Of a stretch of DNA of 64,000 nt, positions 1 through 12,194 are shown one piece after another (the first letter of the stretch is position 1; each line of letters opens with the position of its first letter). A program made the position numbers and the translations under genes. This stretch comes from Phragmites australis (taxonomy: Eukaryota; Streptophyta; Magnoliopsida; Poales; Poaceae). The stretch is from assembly GCF_958298935.1 (NCBI RefSeq), contig NC_084924.1, forward strand, positions 5,208,001-5,272,000. The letters are read 5' to 3'. Under the pieces are notes generated by a model, which did no database searches, had not been told where the DNA came from, and saw nothing but the letters and a program-made list of their open reading frames with translations.

Positions 1-335
1 TCAACTATTTAATGTGTTGATTCAATAATTGTTGAATCAATAATTTCAATATATTTTCGTTGATTCAATATTTTAGACTTGGCTCGACAATTTGAAGTGT
101 TGGTACAACATTCTTTGAATAAAGTATTTCAAGTTGTGTTTGTTGATTCAAAATATTAGATTTGGCTCAACAATTTATACAATATAAATTTTTCATTCAA
201 GAAATTTTATTTGCAAGGTCTTGATTTACAACGAATGTTGAATTAGGCTTCATAAATTGTTGAACTTGATTCAACAATTTACAAAACTTAATTCGATAAT
301 ATGCAATAAGTTCAACAATTTAGAGCAAATAAGGT
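1..335. repeat. AT-rich degenerate short-repeat tract
   Basis: Variants of a short word of the type 'ttgattcaacaattt' and its complement 'attgttgaatcaa' recur about a dozen times with irregular spacing. No open reading frame or terminal inverted repeat explains them. It looks like a decayed minisatellite or the internal part of an old repeat that starts left of the window. Confidence 0.5.
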
Positions 336-1680
336 TTAAAAAGAAATAATTGAAAGACATGAAAAAACAAAGTAAAAGTCAATGTGGTACAGAGAAAAAA
401 CGTTCAAATAACTATAGTACTCTAGCATACCGCCTTATGCAATCTGGTACATCTTCTTTACATGCACGCAATGTGATCGACGATAGTACTCTGCAGAATC
501 ATGTTTTTTTCACATGGTGTTCCCATGATCTTTCTTTGAGTATCTTTGCTTCAGAATATTATCACGGATGGCCTTCACAACTGTATGTTCCCTTTTTCCT
601 GTCAAAGCTTTTATCTCTCCATTTTTTTGGTGTTCATGTAGCCTCTATGATTTTGGAGCTTGTAGCCGACTGATCAAGATCAGTATGCCAAGATGTGGTC
701 GTACTTTGTAGATGAATGTATTTTTGATACTTGAGTAATCTACAGCTTTTTCTTTTCTTTTCCACTAATTTAGTAATGTCTGAATATTTTCCTTTTAATA
801 TCTATTTAGTGAACAGTAGTAGAATGCAGCAAAAAAAAAAGTGACATCCTCAATTGTTAGAAGCAGGCATGTTTTAGGTTTGCCAAAATCTTCATCGCAT
901 CATGCAGGTATCATCGTACCACACCCTATCATTGAGATGATGCAGCGTAGTGATGTGAAGTATTTTTAGTAGAAGAGTAAACCTACAACCTTGGCATGCT
1001 TCAATTCTGATTCAATGAATGATAAAGTAGGTTATGATCACTTGAGTTTCTGGGTGGTTCATTAGGTAGCAGCCTAGCAGCAATCAATTTGCATGCAAAA
1101 GACCTCTTCACGACAAAGTTTGTAAACATATATCTTCATGGGGAGAGGTTATAGTAATGGAAGTACTATAATTTATTCCTTTCAAGCAATTGTAGGGAAA
1201 AAAATCCTTGGGGCCAATTAAAAATTGAATAAGACATCAAAAGTAATGTCATGTATTATTATAAAATACCAATTTGTTTCCAGCACATGCATAGCACCAT
1301 TTAATTTGTTAAACGCATTAGATAGTGCATGATTCGGAACGAGATATTAGTCGTGCTATTATTTTGCTCATGATTATTGCCCTATTTATTATTCTCCTTT
1401 ATATCTTTTAAAACCATCTAAGCATATATTAGCTCACCAAAAAATACATAATCATATCAGTTATTTTACTTCGGTTATGTACAATTGTAATAGGTGACCG
1501 TAAAATTTCACACCATAGTTTGCTTAAATAATATAATAGGTGACCGAATTTCTACATCGTAGTTTGCTTAAAATTTTGACTCCCATTGCAATATTATTAT
1601 TTCAAGTGTATGCTCTTATTATAACATTATTAATTATACATATGTTACACGTGCACGCTTAGTAGTTAAAATAAATTAAT
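336..1680. other. AT-rich intergenic DNA, no gene seen
   Basis: The stretch is AT-rich. The one open frame of about 100 codons (350-673) has no gene-like composition and no recognisable motif, so I do not call it. I see no terminal repeats, RNA gene or promoter. Confidence 0.5.
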
Positions 1681-2240
1681 GAGTTTATTCATGAAAATAA
1701 CCGCGCAAATGCTGAGACCGTGGCTCCATTCCAAGCCCTTGGGAGGCTCATCAAAGTAGGCTTGGGGCCCAGAGTGAAGTTCTTGTCGAAAAGTTTATAC
1801 CTTTATTTATGTATGTATTTTTTTATGCACATCTCACCAATTCAGTGGGCGAGATATAAAAATCTTGCTCACTGAATGGGTGAGATATATAAAAATTGCC
1901 CACTTAGAGGGCGAGAAATAAATATCACGCTCTGAAAGGGATCCATTTCCTCTCCTAATCAAATGGCAAGAAAAGTCCATGGTGGCATGCCACCCCACCA
2001 TGGCCTACTTGGGCACCACCTAGGTAAAAAAAAAATCTCTCGCCCACTAGGCTGACGATCCATTAAAAATCTCCCATCCGACAGTGATCCATTTTTGCGG
2101 GAAATGGATTGCTCGTTGGACGAGCGATATTTGTGCAACGTCTATAAAAAGACTGAAAATCTGCCTAAATCCTCAATTTATTCCCAAAAGAAGAGAAGAG
2201 AGGGTTGAGAGGAGAGGAAGAGGAGAGTGGTGAAACCCTC
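1681..2240 (+). promoter_or_regulatory. Promoter-like upstream module with repeated 'gggcgaga' blocks and a TATA box
   Basis: Between 1840 and 2130 the words 'cagtgggcgagatat', 'gctcactgaatgggtgagat' and 'cccacttagagggcgagaaat' recur in both orientations, giving short inverted repeats. A TATA box (tataaaaa, about 2143-2150) follows. About 95 bp further on is a purine-rich leader and an ATG at 2241. A related block lies at about 18,560-18,740. The arrangement suggests the 5' end of a repeat-borne gene. Strand and function are inferred from the TATA/ATG order. Confidence 0.4.
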
Positions 2241-3141
2241 ATGGATTCGATCTTCATTGCCGGTATCTAATCTTGTTACTACTTTTTGCAACCATGCTAG
2301 GTTAGGCATCAGGCCTAGTTTTAGATCTTAGGAGCATGTTATTTAGGGTTAATTGTATTGTTATTTTTCAATGTAGTATTTTGTAGGAATTAGTGTTAGG
2401 TTTTAGAGCAAGGTGTAGAGTAACAGTAAGATCTAGGATTTTATAGTTAGGATTTGATCTTTGAGGTATTTAGGGCTATAATATTTGTAGTATGTTTTAT
2501 AGGTATTGTTATTGTAGATTTAATTCTTAGGGTTAGTATTCATTCCCGAATTTAGTTGTTGTAGGCCGAAATATTGGTATTTTTTTGGTGTGGGTAGATA
2601 TATCATACAAGTTGTATTTCAAGGTTTTCTTTATAGAATGGGAGATTGCTTATGGTCTGAATGTGGTAGATTTGTCGAGATTTCACTTGGTGGATGGAGT
2701 TATAGCTAGTGCAAGGGAAAGGACTTTTAGAGGAGTGTACAACTAGTCAATGTGGGGTTTCAACCTAGATTCCGAGCAACAAGATGTGATGATTAGCGCT
2801 GTAGTGAGTTGTGCAAGTGAAGGTTTTTTAGGGAGTTGTTCGCATAAAATCAAACAACCAATTGGAGAAGGTACCTAGAGCTAGCAATTGAGCATGGTTG
2901 ATCACTTGTGTTGCTTGCTCAAGCTAGGTACAAGCAAGGAGTTGGGGAATTGCATGCTGAACAGGAATGTGAACCAAATACAGTTACGGAGGATGAAAAA
3001 ACAGTGATAGCTGAGGTGCTATAACAGGATACTGAGCATACCTTGGCTCCACCGATGCAACCAAAGGGTGTGGCTGATGAAGAGGAACTCATCCCTGATA
3101 TAGTTGAATGGATGGAGTGGGAGAATTGGGAGCCTTCGTGA
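2241..3141 (+). pseudogene. Decayed repeat-borne gene, family not identified
   Basis: A short first exon (2241-2262, starting MDSIFIAG) runs into a GT donor. From about 2638 a coding-like frame resumes with the readable pieces 'VDLSRFHLVDGVIASARE' and 'RTFRGVYN'. It then changes frame and continues as 'LVLLAQARYKQGVGELHAEQ' and a last acidic part ending 'VEWMEWENWEP' near 3137. At least two stop codons and several frameshifts break it, so it cannot give a full protein. The style of sequence (long, acidic, repeated in grass genomes) suggests a transposon-borne ORF, possibly from a Mutator-like element. That assignment is a guess, and the nearby GRF-type fragment at 17.8 kb may belong to the same original element. 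Confidence 0.4.
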
Positions 3142-3350
3142 GCCTGGGCACCATGCACGAGGTGCTTGGGTTGTCCTAGTTAGGCGTCACACTTCCCGCA
3201 CCGAAGCAGTAGTAGTAGGATGAGTACGCGGCACCTACTCTCAGTGGCCGACCTAAGTAGACAATGGCCCCATTGGACCCTTTCACGTACTCAGGACACC
3301 ACGTGAGAGCATGGGGACGCAAGGCACCTAAGCCTAGGACAGTAAGGAGG
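3142..3350. other. Short GC-richer gap before the solo LTR
   Basis: No convincing coding potential or repeat structure. It continues the decayed gene on its left and is cut at 3350 by the solo LTR. Confidence 0.4.
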
Positions 3351-4920
3351 ACCTGTGAAAGGATCGAATGGCCCAAGAGAGGGTGAATGCTAAGCAAGAA
3401 ACAAGCAAGATACAACAAGAAGTGAATTACGAAATATAAGCTTGCAAGAAAGTAAATGCTCAAAGTAAATATAGGAAAGTAAAGAGATGGATAAGAAGAC
3501 ACTGATTTTTTCGAGGTATCGAAGTGTTAGCACTTTCCCTTAATTCTCGTTAGAGCATCCACTAAGGATATTGCTCCTCCTTGAATCACCAAGTCTTAAG
3601 TGCTCTCTAATGATAGCCACTTCTCTATCTCTGGATTTACGAGCTTCAAACCAAGCACAATTTTTTCTCTTGAGGCTCCCACAAGAACTCCAAGAATTCA
3701 TCAAGACACCTCCAATCACCAGGATCGTCTAGGTATTGCCAACCACTAAGAGTAATAAGCCAATAACGTTACTTGACCCAAATCAAACTTAGGCTATAGT
3801 TAGATGCACACTTGCTACTCTCCTTGCACTAATGATGTCTTTAATCTTAAATTAAGAATTTTGCAAATCACTATAGTGCACTCTCTTGCCTCTTGATCAC
3901 ATACTAAGTGTTTCAGCTCTTCTGGATCGCAAGAGATAACACTGAGATGAAATGAGGGGACTATTTATAAAATAGAGGTCTAAAACTAGCCGTTGCTCAA
4001 CCATCCATATTTTTCGTGAACGCCGGATGATTCGACGTGCACAGGCTCCAAACACTGGACCATCCGGTGTAAACCATCCCCAAAACTAGTTGTTACTAGC
4101 CGTTGCAAGCATTGAATCCTCTGGTGAAGCCTCCGATACATACGTCAGAGCATCCAACGTGTACGAGTCCAACTTCCATTCAACTAAAAGAAATTCTTCT
4201 AAAGTTTATTCTGGGGACGCCTCTGATACATGCATCGGACCATCGGGCGTGTATAAATATATTTTACACTTAACAAAAAAACATTATGTACTTTACTCTG
4301 ATTGAGCATCCGGTGTATACGCTGAACCATCTGGCGTATACAAACTTAAATTCCATCTTTAAAAAATACTCCGACGTAGCCAACCTAACCTTGTCAGATC
4401 ATCTGTCGTGTACAAGCATTGATGCCCACTTATGAACAAATACTTCGATATGTACAAGCTCTTTAGTACCGGACCATCCAACGTATATATGTTTTTCAGA
4501 ACCTGTCCAATTCAAACTTTTTTAAGTTCTATCTTCTTTTTAACTCATCAATAGGCTTCTCTGAGCTACCTAGTGCTAGAATTTCACGAGTGTGCATCCA
4601 ATCAAATCTAGACTCAACTAGATCAAACTACTACTTTTAGCCTTTCTTTATAGTACGATCAAAAAACAAAAAAGAGCATATACTACTCTAAGTGTCATTC
4701 ATCTCCTTGTGACACTTAGAACTAGAAGAAGGTTTTTAATCTTAACATTCACATCATTTGATCGCTCATCCAATCAATTAAGGGAACAAGATCGCCCAAC
4801 AACATTATGAACTAATCTTTTAATTGACTTTGAAAATTAACTTATTAATTACAATGATATGATTGTCATTAATTATTAAAACACTTACCACTTATCTAGA
4901 GGTCTAGATGCTACAACTTG
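3351..4920 (-). mobile_element. Solo LTR of a SIRE/Maximus-like Ty1-copia retrotransposon (copy A)
   Basis: The LTR proper is 3356-4915 (1,560 bp). On the plus strand it starts TGAAAGGATCGAATGGCCC and ends with 'tctagatgctaca', so its own 5' end (TGTAGCATCTAGA) is on the right and it points to the minus strand. It is flanked by acctg (3351-3355) and acttg (4916-4920), a 5-bp target duplication with one C/T change. Two further copies (B, 14,580; C, 29,318) share both ends. No internal region or second LTR lies next to it, so it is a solo LTR left by LTR-LTR recombination. Confidence 0.8.
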
Positions 4921-5371
4921 TTTGTATTATATTTTTTAACAGTTAGTCTGCTTTCTTTATATCATACACCCAATTCCTTTTTCCAACTTTAGTCTTTTGT
5001 CAGCATTGTGACAAAGGACTCCAAGCGAACATCATATCCAAATAGTCATTAGAAATAATTTAACAATTACCAAGGTGGGTTTGAGTGAAAGATGTCGTGG
5101 CCACATCAGACAAGAGGGGGAAGAGGAGTCTCGGCAGAGCTGGAAGACGGAGATGACTTCCGGGCCTCATACGACAGGGAGAGCGTGAGGGAGAGAAGAG
5201 AGCATGCAGTCAGGTGCAATGGGTTGTTTTATTTATATTTTATGATGACCTTAAATTAATTCTAAGTCTCATTTAACTAGTATTGTATTATTGCTTCATT
5301 AATATTTTTATTAATTAATTCATGTAATATTAATTAAAGAATAATAAATTTGGTTTTTACGTCTTACCAGA
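4921..5371. other. Intergenic DNA, no feature seen
   Basis: Mostly AT-rich, with a GC-richer patch at about 5,090-5,210 that has no long open frame. I see no promoter, RNA gene or repeat ends. Confidence 0.4.
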
Positions 5372-5785
5372 TGTAAGACCCTAAACTCGAGATCCCCTAT
5401 GCCTCCTGTATTAGTCTCTAGATCAAGTAGCTGATACGTATAGTATAACAATCGTGACATTACAGTCAAACTTCATACATAAGGTATTAAAATTCAGAGT
5501 ACAAAAGGTTTAAAAACCATACGGTATATTACAAACTTGGCCTAACGGCCAATAAAAGCACAGCAGAAAAATAACAACCCAAAGTCATAAGCAGCTAGGG
5601 TGCTGTCGGTGTATTCAGAACCAGGGATCCCTAAGTCCCGAGGCCAGGCCGGCCATCCACCACATGTCACCACCCTGCAAGGTAAGAAGAAGCTAAGTCC
5701 CGGGAGAAGGTGCTCGGGGCCGCCGCCTCTGGTTCCCGAGCACCCTAGTTCCCCGATGATCCGCAGAGCCCAAATACCAAGAAGG

Positions 5786-6068
5786 AAGTGCTCGGGAGAG
5801 AGTGCTCGGGGCTGCACGTGGCAGCCCCCGAGGACTCGGTGCCCCGAAGGTCCCACCGAAGTGCTCGGGAGAGAGTGCTCGGGGCTGCACGTGGCAGCCC
5901 CCGAGGACTCGGTTCCCCGAATGTCTCACTCAAGTACTCGGGAGAGAGTGCTCGGGGCTGCACGTGGCAGCCCCCGAGGACTCGGTTCCCCGAAGGTCTC
6001 ACTCAAGTACTCGGGGGAGAGTGCTCGGGGCTGCACATGGCAGCCCCCGAGGACTCGGTTCCCCGAAG
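5786..6068 (+). repeat. Tandem array of a 73-bp repeat with G-box motifs, in the LTR U3 region
   Basis: Four copies start 73 bp apart. Each has 'gtgctcggggctgcacgtgg' followed by 'cagcccccgaggactcgg'. The central CACGTG lies at 5815, 5888 and 5961. In the fourth copy (6034) it is CACATG, a single G-to-A change. The arms around it (ggggctgc / gcagcccc) can pair as a hairpin. The array is upstream of the LTR's TATA box, where an enhancer would be expected. Confidence 0.85.
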
Positions 6069-6561
6069 GTTCGCGCAAGATCATTCGACGACTCGAAGGG
6101 TCCCGTCGTCAGGGTGTCATCCAGTCAAAGGCCCAATGCCGCATTTAATAGGCACGCGCGGTCTGACATCCTGACATCCTGACATTCTCAGCTGCCCACG
6201 CCCCAGTGTCAGACCCTGCCATGCACTGGCAGGGGGGCGTGGGTCCATTAAATGCACGGGTCCCGTCCCGTTTCATCCAGGTGCCTCGGGATAACGTTGC
6301 CAGAATCGAAGCGCTCCGCCTGCCACCCTGCCCTGGCAGAAGAACAAGACAGGGTGGGCGCACCGGGCACCTCTGAGGCTGCCCGGTGGGCCCCCTTTAT
6401 GGCGCCCGAGGGCTTCCACAGTGGCGGGTGGTCGGATGCGCGCCGCATTTCTCCACCGCTCCTGTCACTTCGCCAAGACGAAATGATTGCGCCTTTCTCC
6501 GTGGCACCTTGGCATTCGCATCCCCTCTTTCCCATTCAGGATATGTTGAGGTCGGCGTGCC

Positions 6562-6570
6562 TATAAAAGG
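6562..6570 (+). promoter_or_regulatory. TATA box of the solo LTR
   Basis: TATAAAAGG, preceded by 'gtgcc' and followed by a purine-rich leader. The matching box in the full-length element reads on the minus strand, which fixes the transcription direction of this LTR family. Confidence 0.6.
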
Positions 6571-7360
6571 AAAGGATGGAGAACACGTAAGAGAGGACCC
6601 CCCGACGAACAAGACCGAAGGAACCGAAAGTGTGTGAAGAAGAGGACGCAGACGCTCGAACCAGCTCAAGCCAAGCTAGAACACGAGAGCCTCAATATCT
6701 TTGTAAACGGCTCTCCCCTTAGAACCAGAGACATCCTTGAAGAATTCCCTTCAAGGATAAATATAGCGCTCACACAGGAGTAGGGTGTTACGCCTCCGTG
6801 CGGCCCGAACCTGTCTAAACCCCGGTGCACCCATCTTTTCCTCGCATTAGGGCAATCATCTCCCGCCAGCCATCGCATTTGTTTCCGTTCCCGCTTATTT
6901 CCCAAACAAGCTTTTCCAAGATCATCCCCCCGGCCGAATCTCTAAAAAGGGGTCTCTCGGGATCCCTGCGACAGGAGTTCACCCTCCGACAGGTGCGAAC
7001 GCGACTTCTAAGTCTACTCTTCGTCCTCGTCTTCTCCTCCAGCAAAATCGGCTTCAGTTTCTCCTCTAGTGAAGTTGGCTTCAGTTTCCTCATCTGAATG
7101 ACAGAAAGAGTGAGTACGGAACATACTTAGCAAGCTCTATACTATTTCAAATATTTGATAGATGCATAAAGGGTAATTTAAGGATAAAGCTTTACGGCTT
7201 AGTTTTAAGCGCAAAGTAGTTTATTCTGGGATTAAGTTGTATTCTCTACTGTTAACTTCATAACAATTTAAAATAGTTTGAATCCAGGTAACAAGCATTT
7301 AAAATGAACTATGCTATGAATATTAACATTTAAGTCAAACAAGCATGCTCATTTTTTTAA

Positions 7361-8960
7361 GATCCAAAATGATACAATTTGGACAAAATGACATATACTC
7401 AATAAAGATACCAAATAAAATACGAATGTTAAAAGATTTTCCAAATTACATCTAAGATAAAAGATTAACAAAAAATCACTCACAAAGTCCAACAAATGAA
7501 CTAAGAAATATTTGAGCATATAGAGACATAAATAAGATCAAAACATGCTTAAAAACTTATCTCAAGCAAGTATATTGAACAAGATATAAGCATTGAGATA
7601 GCAAGCGTCCAAAATCTCAAAAAAATAAAGTTTTCTTAAAGAAATTAATATTCCTAACAAAGGAGTGAAATGAGGACTTTCACAAAGAAAGAAATCACTT
7701 GGAAGCAAAAAAAATAAAAATAAAAATGATCAATAAGAATTACCACTTATATTACTACCAATTGTAAGTGAACAATGGTATATAGATAATTCACAAGTCG
7801 GTAATTGCAATGAGGCATAGATATTTTATTTCAAGAAGCATGAGAAGAAAGATTCTAGAAATTAAGCTTCATGCTTCAGAGACATTCTTCACAAAGTCAA
7901 CTATTACAAATAAGCACACAAAAATGTTGATTTGATCCGAATACGGGAAAGATTCAAATTAAAATCTTGAGATTAAAAGGATCACTAAAGAAGTATCGAG
8001 AATCTCAAGTTTCAATTTAAAACCAAATATAAATCAACTAATGGATTCTTACGAAATCGAACTTTATATGAGCTTGACATACCATATAAATACTAGATAA
8101 GCAATAATATTAATTCTAAATAGTATTACTCAAATATTCACACTTTATGGGTTTTTAAAATGCATAAAGAATAATACTTCCCCAAAATATGATAGTCCAT
8201 TAATATCTCTAAAAGAGTCGAATAGAATTCAACAAGACGAATAAAATCAAATAAGGCTCAAAATCACACAATCAACAAATGAAAGTACAAAATATCCTAC
8301 ATATATTAGTTATATGATTTACACATACTAGTAGGCAGGATAAGCTAGATACGCTAGAAATAAATTCATAGCACACTTAGCAAGCAATCAAGACATGTAT
8401 GGATAAGAAATATAGGTATGACAAGATTACAATAAAGTCAACATATATTAGGATAAGCATAAACTCTAAAACAAGTATAGATGTGAAACCTATACATGCA
8501 ACGAGCTGGGAATCTCCAAAATATGTGTAGAATAACAAATCTATCACAAAGATATAGACTATGAATTTAAAGATATTGTAATAGAAAGTTACCTTCGTAG
8601 AAAGATATTGGATAGATAATAAATATAATTCTACACTACTTGGCTCTTCGATCAATTAGATAAATCTTCAAATAATTTAGCCAAGTCTCCAATGCCCTCT
8701 ATTTCACCAAGAGACTAAACACAAATTTCACTTAAAGAAATATTAGTCTCAAAACAAAAAAAAAATATGATGAGCTCCCCATATATATGTATATCCAAGT
8801 ACTTGAATTACTTGTAACATGCACTTAGTTCATTCAAGAATATAGAGGAGTTTTTCCTATATTTTGAGTTAAAGAAAAAAAATTACAAAGGAAATACTTG
8901 TAAAAAAATGAACTTACAACCTTGAGATAATATAGATTACGACAAGATATGAATTATGGC
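7361..8960. other. AT-rich stretch, probably old retroelement interior
   Basis: About 1.6 kb of strongly AT-rich sequence. Open frames are short, hydrophobic and composition-driven, and none shows a family motif. It lies between LTR fragments, so decayed retrotransposon interior is the likely origin. Nothing more specific can be supported. Confidence 0.35.
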
Positions 8961-9989
8961 TTATCAATCTACATGTTTTTCCACTTTTTTGGCAATGTAT
9001 GGACCTTCCGCAAATTTCTGCGAATTCTAGCAGATTTGTCCAGAGTCTCCGCATAATCTTGTGAAATCTTTGCATTTTGCTGTAACTGAAGGAATTTCAC
9101 CAGTTTCTTCAACCTCCTTTTGATTTTGAGCTTGTTTGGGCCTTATTTCACCAATGGATAGCTTCTTGATTGCTTCACATGGTAGATTAGGTTCATCTTC
9201 CATAGCCATCACCAAGTCCAAATCCTCTAGTGTTTCTTTTACCTTATATAGCTCACAAAGATAAAAAAAAAGAGGATAAAATTCACAAGAAATTATAACT
9301 AGAGTTTTTAGCAATTACCATCCCTTTTTTTAAATGTCTCCTTAAACATCATGGATGTAATGATCTTTTGGACAATTGATGAGCTCTTGAGGTAAGCACA
9401 TGTGGTGGAGGTCCAATTTTAACTTCTTACTTCATCTCAATATGCCTTCAACCTTCTGCAGATTTCGGAACTTTCTAATTAAGTCTGGAAAGTTCAGTTT
9501 ACAAAGACTGGAACTTCCGGATTCAATCCGGAATATCCAAAAAAGCTAAGATACTTAGAGTTTTCATAAGTCTTGATCTTTTCTTGATATCTTTCTTGAT
9601 GACCACCACCAAGCATTTAGTGCCTACATTACTCACAAGACTTTGCTCTAGTAGAACACAATTAAATGCACCACTTTATAATAATGTAGAACTTCAAGCA
9701 AAAACTACCTAGCCAACTTCAAGTGTTCACAATCATGAAAAGATTATGAATGACTGACACCTACACAAGGTTAAAGATGCTAGATATTTTAAGATGGTTA
9801 CTTTTACCGAGATGTCATTAGTTCTTGATATTGGATCAATAATATTCATACTTGGCACACTTTCAACAAATGATAAGAAATATAACTTGAAAGAAAACTT
9901 AATGTGAGATTTGCAATAAAAGTCTTCTCAAGTAGACCAAATCTTCAAGCATCTTTAAGTACCTATTTAACAAATTAAGTATTTTGTGG

Positions 9990-12140
9990 TATCCAAACCA
10001 TCTTGGGTCCTTTAAGCTTAGTCACGAGAGACTTAGTCACCTAAATGGCTCTTGCATTAACATGAGGTGAACTAATCACCTTAGCAACACAAGTGTCACT
10101 CTTAATCATCCTAAGCAAATATTGATCATTATTGAAAGAGTTAGGCTTAGAAATGTTACCATTGGGATAATTTTTACCAATATATCCCTTTTTTACGGCA
10201 TGTGTAGCAAATTTTACCGTCAAGTCTCTTCACTTGAAGCTTCTTACCTTGATGACCTTTTGCTTTACCCCTTGTCATGTGTGATCTTGATTTAGCTTGG
10301 GGTCTCTTCTTTTGGCGTTTGTCACCATGATGAGAGTTTGCTTTAATTCTTGATGGTAATAAAGTTTTTTCCTTCTTGTAAGTATATGATCTAATTTCAT
10401 GCCCCTTCTCATTGCAACCATAACACTTACTTTTGCTTTTGCTTATTTTCTTGTTTGTAAGTGTGGTCTTGTTATCAACCTTGTTGGAATACATAGAGGT
10501 ATAGTGTCCCTTGTTTGAGCACTTGAAGCACTTTACATGAGCCATCTTCTTATCTTGGCTCTTGCTCATGTCATTTTCTTTCTTCTTCAAGAAGCAATCT
10601 CTCGCATGGTGACTCTCCTCCTTGCACTTGAAGTAAGTGATGAGAGCATTGTTCTTCTTTTGTTCTTACCCCTTGATCTTGATATTGTTGGACTTGTTTT
10701 TTAATTGAATTTTGCTTCAAGTTCATGATCCTTGTGCTTCTCATTTTTACCTACATAATCCAAGTCACATACAGTGCTCGAGAAAATGTTTGTTTGAGAG
10801 CAACAAGGGTTAGCATAAGACAATTCAATATGAACTTGTGAGCATGTGCACTTGTACATATAAGGTTGGTAAGATTTTACCGTTATTACCATAGCCTTAT
10901 GAGCTATTTCTATCAGGACATATGAGTCCACAAGATTTTCATGAGAGCGCACAAACTCATCATGATTTTCTTGTAAAGTCACATGCATGCTAGTAAGCTT
11001 TTCAATATGAGCCCTTAGCACAATATTTTCTTTCTCCAAAAATACTACATAAGAATTAGAGTTAATAGCACAAGTATTATCAATAAAAGAAATAGTGAAT
11101 TTGTCCTTAGATAAAATATTGCAATTAGGACGTGATTTTTTTAAATCCACTAGAAGCATAGCATCTAATTTATCAATCAAGCAAACATGCTTAACTTTAA
11201 GATATCTATAAAGATTAGATAAAGTATTATAGGATTCTTGGAGTTTTTTATATTTCATATTTAAGGTCTTAAGCTCTTCAATTTTATCAACGAGGAATTC
11301 CTCTTGCCTCTCAAGGCTTTAATCATGGCCTTCTATTATGCGCAAGAGTTTCATCATCTTAGATATATCCTTTTTCTCAAAAGATCAAACCCGAGCTTAT
11401 CACTAGCACTAGCACTATAACTAGCATTAGTATTATTACTCTCACTTATCGATTTCTTTTTACCTTTTGCCATAAAGCACAATGGAGAGTTGGTGTGAGG
11501 GGATAAGTACCTTAGAGAAGTGAATGATTCACTTCCAAGTTGAGGATAATCTATGCTATAATGTCCGCGCTAGTGATAAATGTAGCAAACTTGACTTTTC
11601 CTTAATCTTCTGCTAGATGAAGCTTTCTTATTGATTTTTGTTGTAGCTTCCCCACCTAGGCTTTGTATCTCATAGACTTCTTAATTAGAGTAATATGTTA
11701 GTGAGGCGGTTTGCGCGGTAAGACCACTTTGATCGATGGAGGAAATCATTTGAGGCTCTTTATGATGTGTTGATGAAGTTGAGAAATCCTCGAATGATGT
11801 CTCCGGAAGAAGTTCTTCTTCATCATATTTGGGCTTATCATATCTTTTTTGAGAGTTGTCCAAATGTGATAAGCGTTTTCAAGCAGCATGATGAATTCAA
11901 CTACCTCTATACTCATACCATCAAATAGGACATTAATAACTTGAGAATTGAGATGTATGTATTTCTCTTTCTCTTTGGGTGATAGCAAAATATCACTAGG
12001 AGATAAATGCTTACATCTACAACTCACTCTATATGGGGGCTCATGGCCTTAAGTACATTAAGCATGTGAGTATTCCAAGTTGAATAGTTTGAATCATTTA
12101 ACACGAGAAGTTCTAGATACATATTACCTCTTGTCGACAT
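9990..12140 (-). pseudogene. Broken copia gag (UBN2-type) with defective zinc knuckles
   Basis: The start ATG is at 12,138-12,140, about 42 bp inside the primer binding site. The N-terminus reads 'NDSNYSTWNTHMLNVLKAM', typical of copia gag. An in-frame TGA follows 'SPHIE', and a frameshift leads to a frame containing 'YHIWTTLKKDM'. A long helical middle (10,701-11,258) includes 'SHENLVDSYVLIEIAHKAM'. The C-terminal part (10,174-10,590) has three zinc-knuckle remnants: CFKCSNKGHYTSMY, CYGCNEKGHEIRSY and CYTCRKKGIYW. In the first two the last cysteine is Tyr, and the third has lost its histidine. The gag is a capsid-forming protein in intact elements. This copy is non-functional, and the pol frame is absent. 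Confidence 0.75.
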
Positions 12141-12180
12141 CTTTAAATTCTCCAAGCGGTGAAGCCTTAAAAGAGATTAG

Positions 12181-12192
12181 GCTCTGATACTA
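12181..12192 (-). promoter_or_regulatory. Primer binding site (initiator-Met tRNA type) of the copia element
   Basis: The plus strand reads gctctgatacta, the complement of TAGTATCAGAGC, one base from the usual TGGTATCAGAGC. It lies two bases from the inner end of the LTR and marks the element as minus-strand. Confidence 0.7.
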
Positions 12193-12194
12193 AT

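Larger units (their letters stand above)
5599..6996 (+). mobile_element. Solo LTR of the same family as the 51-59 kb element
   Basis: The LTR is 5604-6991 (1,388 bp), from TGTCGGTGTATTC to CACCCTCCGACA. A perfect 5-bp target duplication, ggtgc, lies at 5599-5603 and 6992-6996. It is the reverse complement of the LTRs at 51,243-52,258 and 58,042-59,533 as they appear on the plus strand, and matches them over most of its length with clear divergence. Its TATA box reads on the plus strand. It carries four 73-bp repeats (see 5786-6068). No internal sequence remains. Confidence 0.9.
5372..7360. mobile_element. Fragment of another LTR (probably gypsy), interrupted by a solo LTR
   Basis: The left part begins TGTAAGACCCTAAACTCGAG at 5372. 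It is interrupted at 5599-6996 by the solo LTR described separately and resumes at 6997. The resumed part contains 'gtgagtacggaacatactt' (about 7111-7129), a phrase typical of grass gypsy LTRs. The right end, near 7360, is not sharp and no partner LTR was found. Family and orientation are uncertain. Confidence 0.4.

Noticed and set aside
5600..6182. Long overlapping open frames on both strands
   Set aside because: They are products of the 73-bp tandem repeat in an LTR (73 is not a multiple of 3, so all phases open up). No protein family is seen.
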